Below, piece after piece: positions 59,712 through 64,000 of a DNA stretch of 64,000 nt (positions within the stretch are counted from its first letter, which is position 1; every line of letters begins with the position of its first letter). The notes beneath the pieces were generated by a model. It was not told the DNA's origin. It searched no databases and saw only the letters and a list, made by a program, of their open reading frames with translations. Made by a program: the position numbers and the translations under genes. The DNA comes from Actibacterium sp. XHP0104 (GTDB lineage Bacteria > Pseudomonadota > Alphaproteobacteria > Rhodobacterales > Rhodobacteraceae). The DNA is taken from NCBI RefSeq assembly GCF_025751515.1, contig NZ_JAOWLE010000001.1, positions 789,555 to 853,554 on the forward strand. The letters are read 5' to 3'.

Positions 59712-60155
59712 ATGAACATCCATGATGAAGATTTTGATCTGGGCGATTTCCTGCCCTATGCGCTGAACCAGGCGGCCGAGATCACCAGCCTGGGGTTTCA
59801 GCGCGCCTACAAGGACCGCTACGGCATGCTGCGCACCGAATGGCGGGTGTTGTTTCACCTGGGCCGCTATGGCGACATGACCGCGCGCGAGATCTGCGAC
59901 CGGTCGGGCATTCACAAGACCAAGGTGTCGCGCGCGGTCAAGGCGCTTGAGGCCAAGCGCTTTCTGACCCGCACCACCCTGCCCGAGGACCGCCGCAACG
60001 AGATGCTGTCGGTCACCCCGCAGGGCCAGCGCGCCTATATCGATCTGAGGGGCATCGCGCGCGACTATGACGCGCAGGTCGCAGCGATGTTCACGCCCGA
60101 GGAACAGGCCACGCTGCGCGCCTGCCTGCGCCGGATCATGGCGCAGGGGCGCTAG
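59712..60155 (+). CDS. MarR family transcriptional regulator
   Basis: 147 residues, winged helix. LTEWRVLFHLGRYGDMTAREIC-type block (RTEWRVLFHLGRYG, MTAREICDRSGIHKTKVSRAVKALEAKRFL) and the wing RTTLPEDRRNEMLSVTPQGQRAY match MarR. The divergent operon is a likely target, with an aromatic compound or its product as ligand. The ATG is preceded by GGGGAAAA. Confidence 0.92.
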   Translation: MNIHDEDFDLGDFLPYALNQAAEITSLGFQRAYKDRYGMLRTEWRVLFHLGRYGDMTAREICDRSGIHKTKVSRAVKALEAKRFLTRTTLPEDRRNEMLSVTPQGQRAYIDLRGIARDYDAQVAAMFTPEEQATLRACLRRIMAQGR

Positions 60156-60158
60156 GCC

Positions 60159-61808
60159 TTACATATTCGGATAATTCGGCCCCTCGCCGCCTTGTGGGGT
60201 TGTCCAGTTGATGTTCTGGCTGGGGTCCTTGATGTCGCAGGTTTTGCAGTGGACGCAGTTCTGGAAGTTGATCTGGAACCGCGGACCGTCCTCGCCTTGC
60301 AGCACTTCGTAGACGCCGGCCGGGCAATAGCGTTGTGCGGGTTCGGCGTATTTGGGCAGGTTCACCTTGATCGGGATCGAGGGGTCGGCCAGCCGCAGGT
60401 GGCAGGGCTGTTCTTCCTCGTGGTTGGTAAAGCTGAAGCTGACGTTGGTCAGCCGGTCGAACGACAGCGTGCCGTCCGGTTTCGGGTAATCGATCGGCTT
60501 GAACTTTGCCGCCTCGCCCGTGGCTGCCGCATCCGTCTTGCCGTGCTTGATCGTGCCCAAGAGCGACAGGCCCAGCAGGTTGTTCGTCCACATGTCGAAC
60601 CCGCCCAGGGCCAGGCTGATCATCATGCCAAACTTCGACCACAGCGGTTTCACGTTGCGCACGCGTTTCAGATCCTTGCCGATCGCGCCACCGCGCACCG
60701 CGGCCTCATAGCCCGTCAGCTCGTCGCCCGAACGCCCCGCCGCCAGCGCCGCATGCGCCGCCTCGGCCGCCGCCTTGCCCGACAGCATGGCGTTGTGGTT
60801 GCCCTTGATGCGCGGCACGTTGACCATGCCCGCCGCACAGCCCAACAGCGCGCCGCCCGGGAAGGTCAGCTTGGGCAGCGACTGCCAGCCGCCCTCGGAA
60901 ATCGCCCGCGCGCCGTAGGCCACGCGTTTGCCGCCTTTCAAAAGCTCGGCCACCATCGGGTGATGCTTGAACCGCTGGAATTCCATATACGGATAGAGAT
61001 GCGGGTTCTCGTAGTTCAGATGCACCACGAACCCGACATAGACCTGATTGTTTTCCAGGTGGTAAATGAACGAGCCACCGCCGGCATTCTTGCCCAAGGG
61101 CCAGCCCATCGTGTGGGTCACCGTGCCCTCGCGGTGCTTGGCCGGGTCGATCTCCCAGATCTCTTTCATGCCCAGGCCGAATTTCTGCGGGCAGTGACCG
61201 GCCGACAGGTCGTATTTCGCGATCACCTCTTTCGACAGAGACCCGCGCACGCCCTCGCCCAGCAGAACGTATTTGCCGTAAAGGATCATCCCCGGCTCGT
61301 AGCCCGGGCCAGGCGTGCCGTCCGGCGCGCGGCCGAACTCGCCCGCGATCACGCCCTTGACCTCGCCCGCGTCGCCGTAGACCAGTTCCGAGCACGCCAT
61401 GCCCGGGAAGACCTCGACGCCCAGCTCCTCGGCCTGCTCGGCCATCCAGCGGCAGACATTCGCCATCGAGACGATGTAATTGCCATGGTTGTTCATCAGG
61501 GGCGGCATCGGCCAGTTCGGGATGCGAATGCCCCCGGCCTCGCCCAGCATGTAGAAATTGTCCTCGCGCACCGGGGTGTTCAGCGGCGCGCCCTTCGCCT
61601 TCCAGTCGGGAATCAGCGCATCAAGCCCGCACGGATCAAGAACCGCACCAGACAGAATATGCGCCCCAACCTCGGAGCCCTTCTCCAGAACAACAACGTT
61701 CAGATCAGCATCCAGCTGCTTCAGACGGATCGCCGCAGACAAACCAGAAGGCCCGCCCCCAACAATCACAACGTCATATTCCATCGACTCGCGTTCAATA
61801 TCCGTCAT
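60159..61808 (-). CDS. Electron transfer flavoprotein-ubiquinone oxidoreductase
   Basis: Moves electrons from ETF to ubiquinone; binds FAD and one 4Fe-4S cluster at the inner membrane. 549 residues. FAD loop VVIVGGGPSGLSAAIRL, GRAPDGTPGPGYEPGMI, membrane-surface helix, and the C-terminal ferredoxin-like end with cluster ligands CPAGVYE and FQNCVHCKTCDIKDPSQNINW (in two parts). It is 3 bp from the convergent marR gene. The next gene upstream on the strand is an acyl-CoA dehydrogenase that would feed it. Confidence 0.96.
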   Translation of the reverse strand: MTDIERESMEYDVVIVGGGPSGLSAAIRLKQLDADLNVVVLEKGSEVGAHILSGAVLDPCGLDALIPDWKAKGAPLNTPVREDNFYMLGEAGGIRIPNWPMPPLMNNHGNYIVSMANVCRWMAEQAEELGVEVFPGMACSELVYGDAGEVKGVIAGEFGRAPDGTPGPGYEPGMILYGKYVLLGEGVRGSLSKEVIAKYDLSAGHCPQKFGLGMKEIWEIDPAKHREGTVTHTMGWPLGKNAGGGSFIYHLENNQVYVGFVVHLNYENPHLYPYMEFQRFKHHPMVAELLKGGKRVAYGARAISEGGWQSLPKLTFPGGALLGCAAGMVNVPRIKGNHNAMLSGKAAAEAAHAALAAGRSGDELTGYEAAVRGGAIGKDLKRVRNVKPLWSKFGMMISLALGGFDMWTNNLLGLSLLGTIKHGKTDAAATGEAAKFKPIDYPKPDGTLSFDRLTNVSFSFTNHEEEQPCHLRLADPSIPIKVNLPKYAEPAQRYCPAGVYEVLQGEDGPRFQINFQNCVHCKTCDIKDPSQNINWTTPQGGEGPNYPNM

Positions 61809-61828
61809 GGCCGGGCTCCTGCGTGGGG

Positions 61829-61850
61829 GTCCGCCCCCAAAGGGGCGGAC
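61829..61850. repeat. GC-rich hairpin between ACAD and ETF-QO genes
   Basis: A perfect nine-base stem GTCCGCCCC/GGGGCGGAC with a CAAA loop lies in the 51-bp gap, 10 bp after the dehydrogenase stop. It may stabilise or partly end the upstream message. No T run follows. Confidence 0.6.
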
Positions 61851-61859
61851 GCGTTCTGA

Positions 61860-63644
61860 TCAGGCGATGGCGCCCAGGTCTTCGGGGCCGAGATCCAGCA
61901 CCGAACCCGCGCCCGAGGTCGCGATCGCCTGCAAGGCGCGCGCCAACGGAAAGACGTTGGCAAAGTAGAACCGCACGACGCTCAGCTTGGCGGTCAGATG
62001 TGCCGAGCCGCGGCCGTTCTCGATACGGGTGGCAGCGGCCAGCGCCGCGTCGCCCATGGCCCAGGCCCCCAGCGCGATGCCGAACATCTCGAGCACGTTG
62101 ACCGCGGCGGCCAGCGGTTCGTGGCCGTTCTGGGCAACCAGCCAGTTGGTGGTTTCCTCGATCATCTTGGCGGCGTCCTCAACCGCGGCGGCCATCCCCG
62201 CCCATTCGACGCCCGACCCGTTGCGCGCCGCCAGGGCGGTCGCGGTTTCGCGCATTTCGGCCACCAGTTCCAGCGCCGCCGCGCCGCGGTCGCGGATGAT
62301 CTTGCGGCCGACCAGGTCGAGCGACTGAATGCCGGTCGTGCCCTCGTAGATGGTGGTGATGCGCGCATCGCGCAGATGCTGGGCTGCGCCGGTTTCCTCG
62401 ATATAGCCCATGCCGCCATGGATCTGCACGCCCAGCGAGGCCGAGTTGACCGCCAGTTCGGTCGACCAAGCCTTGACCACGGGGATCAGCAGGTCGACCC
62501 GGCGCTGGTGATAGGCGCGCTGATCGGCATCCTGCGACCGGGTGACATAATCAAGCGAGCGCGCCGCGCGGCAGGCCAGCACGCGCGCGGCCTCGGTGCG
62601 CGATTTCATCAGGCCCAGCATCCGGCGGATATCGGGGTGGCCCATGATCGTGTCGGCACCCGACTGGGTCGCGCCCTGCTTGCGCTCCATCGCGTAGGCG
62701 ACGGCATCCTGAGTGGCGTGCTCGGCGATGCCGATGCCCTGGACGCCCACGTTCAGGCGGGCGTTGTTCATCATGGTGAACATATATTGCAGGCCCTTGT
62801 TGGGCTCGCCCACCAGATAGCCGATGGCACCGCCATTGTCGCCAAAGGCCAGGGTGCAGGTCGGGCTGGCATGGATGCCCAGCTTGTGCTCGATCGAGAC
62901 ACAGCGCACATCGTTCTTGTCGCCCAGGCTGCCATCGGCATTGACCAGAACCTTGGGCACCACGAAGAGCGAGATGCCCTTGACCCCGGCCGGCGCATCC
63001 GGAAGGCGCGCCAGCACCAGGTGGATGATATTCTCGGCCATGTCGTGTTCGCCGTAGGTGATAAAGATCTTTTGCCCGCTCACCCGGTAATGGTCGCCCT
63101 CGGGCACTGCCTTGGACCGGATCGCCGCCAGGTCGGACCCGGCCTGCGGCTCGGTCAGGTTCATGGTGCCGGTCCACTCGCCGCTTACCAGTTTCGGCAG
63201 ATAGGTGTGTTTCAGGTCGTCCGAGGCATAGCCCTCGATCGCCTCGATCGCGCCCTGGGTCAGCATCGGGCACAGCTGGAACGCGCTGTTGGCGCCCTGG
63301 AACATTTCCTGGATGCAGGTGTTCACCACCATCGGCAGCCCCATGCCGCCGTGATCGGGATCGGCGCTGGGGCTGTTCCAGCCCATCTCGACGATCTGGT
63401 TATAGGCATCAGCCCAGCCTTCGGGCGTGGTGACGTCACCGGCGTCGAACCCCAGCCCCTTGGTGTCGCCCACCACGTTCAGCGGGGCCAGGACCTGGCC
63501 CGCGAATTTCCCGGCCTCTTCGAGGATCGCCGCCACCATGTCGGGGCTGGCATCTTCGAGACCGGGCAGTTGGGCCACGTCCTCAAGACCACAGAGATCT
63601 TCGAGAACGAACAGCATGTCGTCCAGAGGGGCGGTATAGGTCAT
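61860..63644 (-). CDS. Acyl-CoA dehydrogenase, DmdC/AcdC-like long form
   Basis: Oxidises an acyl-CoA with FAD and passes electrons to ETF. 594 residues, longer than the usual 380, with the extra C-terminal domain of the DmdC (methylmercaptopropionyl-CoA dehydrogenase) group. Signatures are MNLTEPQAGSDLAAIRSKA, QKIFITYGEHDMAENIIHLVLARLP (in parts), LAFGDNGGAIGYLVG, and the catalytic Glu in TTIYEGTTGIQSLDLVGRK. DMSP degradation is possible for a Roseobacter but the substrate cannot be set by eye. Confidence 0.88.
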   Translation of the reverse strand: MTYTAPLDDMLFVLEDLCGLEDVAQLPGLEDASPDMVAAILEEAGKFAGQVLAPLNVVGDTKGLGFDAGDVTTPEGWADAYNQIVEMGWNSPSADPDHGGMGLPMVVNTCIQEMFQGANSAFQLCPMLTQGAIEAIEGYASDDLKHTYLPKLVSGEWTGTMNLTEPQAGSDLAAIRSKAVPEGDHYRVSGQKIFITYGEHDMAENIIHLVLARLPDAPAGVKGISLFVVPKVLVNADGSLGDKNDVRCVSIEHKLGIHASPTCTLAFGDNGGAIGYLVGEPNKGLQYMFTMMNNARLNVGVQGIGIAEHATQDAVAYAMERKQGATQSGADTIMGHPDIRRMLGLMKSRTEAARVLACRAARSLDYVTRSQDADQRAYHQRRVDLLIPVVKAWSTELAVNSASLGVQIHGGMGYIEETGAAQHLRDARITTIYEGTTGIQSLDLVGRKIIRDRGAAALELVAEMRETATALAARNGSGVEWAGMAAAVEDAAKMIEETTNWLVAQNGHEPLAAAVNVLEMFGIALGAWAMGDAALAAATRIENGRGSAHLTAKLSVVRFYFANVFPLARALQAIATSGAGSVLDLGPEDLGAIA

Positions 63645-63665
63645 GGTCTTGTCTCTTTCTTAGGG

Positions 63666-64000
63666 TCAGATTTTCGCCGCCAGCTCCGGGACGGCTTCGA
63701 AGAGGTCTGCGACCAGGCCGTAGTCTGCGACCTGGAAGATGGGGGCCTCTTCGTCCTTGTTGATGGCGACGATGATCTTGCTGTCTTTCATCCCGGCGAG
63801 GTGCTGGATCGCGCCCGAGATGCCGACGGCGATATACAGTTCCGGCGCCACGACCTTGCCGGTCTGGCCAACTTGCCAGTCGTTCGGGGCAAAGCCGCTG
63901 TCGACCGCCGCGCGCGAGGCGCCGACGGCGGCGCCCAGCTTGTCGGCCAGTTTCTCGATCAGGGCAAAGTCCTCTTCCGAGCCGACGCCACGGCCGCCCG
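63666..64000 (-). CDS. etfA: Electron transfer flavoprotein subunit alpha, cut by window edge
   Basis: Only the C-terminal 110 residues are visible. [35 protein letters not shown] is the FAD-binding ETF-alpha signature (in part), followed by [32 protein letters not shown] and the terminus [13 protein letters not shown]. The start lies beyond position 64000. It carries electrons from dehydrogenases such as the adjacent one to ETF-QO. Confidence 0.96.
   Translation of the reverse strand, partial: GGRGVGSEEDFALIEKLADKLGAAVGASRAAVDSGFAPNDWQVGQTGKVVAPELYIAVGISGAIQHLAGMKDSKIIVAINKDEEAPIFQVADYGLVADLFEAVPELAAKI

Overview
The window looks like core chromosome of a marine alphaproteobacterium of the Rhodobacterales (Roseobacter/Rhodobacteraceae type). 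This is inferred from: high GC with strong GC3 codon bias; the long 364-residue Dcd; an IscR with one cysteine; CckA; an ornithine-lipid acyltransferase; a GTTC-N7-GTTC LexA box before recA; Hint-domain, SPOR and TPM proteins typical of the group; and an ETF/ETF-QO/DmdC-like acyl-CoA dehydrogenase cluster. No integrase, transposase, phage gene or CRISPR array was found.

Layout. 1-7.2 kb: end-truncated cysS, a small outer-membrane beta-barrel, a TPM-domain protein, the ABC-F protein Uup, OlsB, MsrB, BamE and YceD/DUF177. 7.3-10.8 kb: rpmF-plsX-fabH-ihfA-merR, the conserved ribosome/fatty-acid/IHF cluster. 10.8-22.2 kb: tRNA-Pro(GGG), dcd, erpA, dgt, a CPA-type antiporter, argS, then the tightly coupled run SPOR protein-nagZ-scpA-scpB-small hypothetical-YhiN-type flavoprotein. 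22.2-27.4 kb: gamma-glutamyltransferase, monomeric NADP-isocitrate dehydrogenase, a pair of lower-GC orphan genes (one only 59 codons) and tRNA-Arg(CCG).

27.4-35.8 kb holds the iron-sulfur assembly operon, read leftward: iscR, an orphan 149-aa gene, an IscS-type cysteine desulfurase, sufB, a YbjQ protein, sufC, sufD, two Yip1-like membrane proteins and sufS. Its promoter has a dyad on the -10 element. 35.8-42.1 kb: alpha/beta hydrolase, small hypothetical, HD phosphohydrolase, a second unrelated NADP-isocitrate dehydrogenase behind a 24-bp palindrome, a Hint protein coupled to an SMR transporter, and typA. 42.1-44.1 kb is a lower-GC accessory patch with an HtrL/WlaTC-like protein and a sulfotransferase, probably for surface glycans.

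44.2-56 kb: VOC protein, tandem DUF1330 proteins, alaS, recA with SOS box, a second sulfotransferase-like gene, cckA, an RsmB-type methyltransferase, guaB and a TehA/SLAC1-type membrane protein. 56.2-60.2 kb: a probable aromatic-catabolic operon (MBL hydrolase, FAD hydroxylase, DUF2783, VOC protein) divergent from a MarR regulator with a 20-bp dyad between them. 60.2-64 kb: ETF-QO, a DmdC-like acyl-CoA dehydrogenase and truncated etfA, which together would pass electrons from acyl-CoA oxidation to ubiquinone.

Nothing here amounts to a clearly new multi-gene system. The best leads are the unexplained genes inside the suf operon, the overlapping orphan pair beside tRNA-Arg, the degenerate metal site in the MBL hydrolase operon, and the two unrelated isocitrate dehydrogenases.
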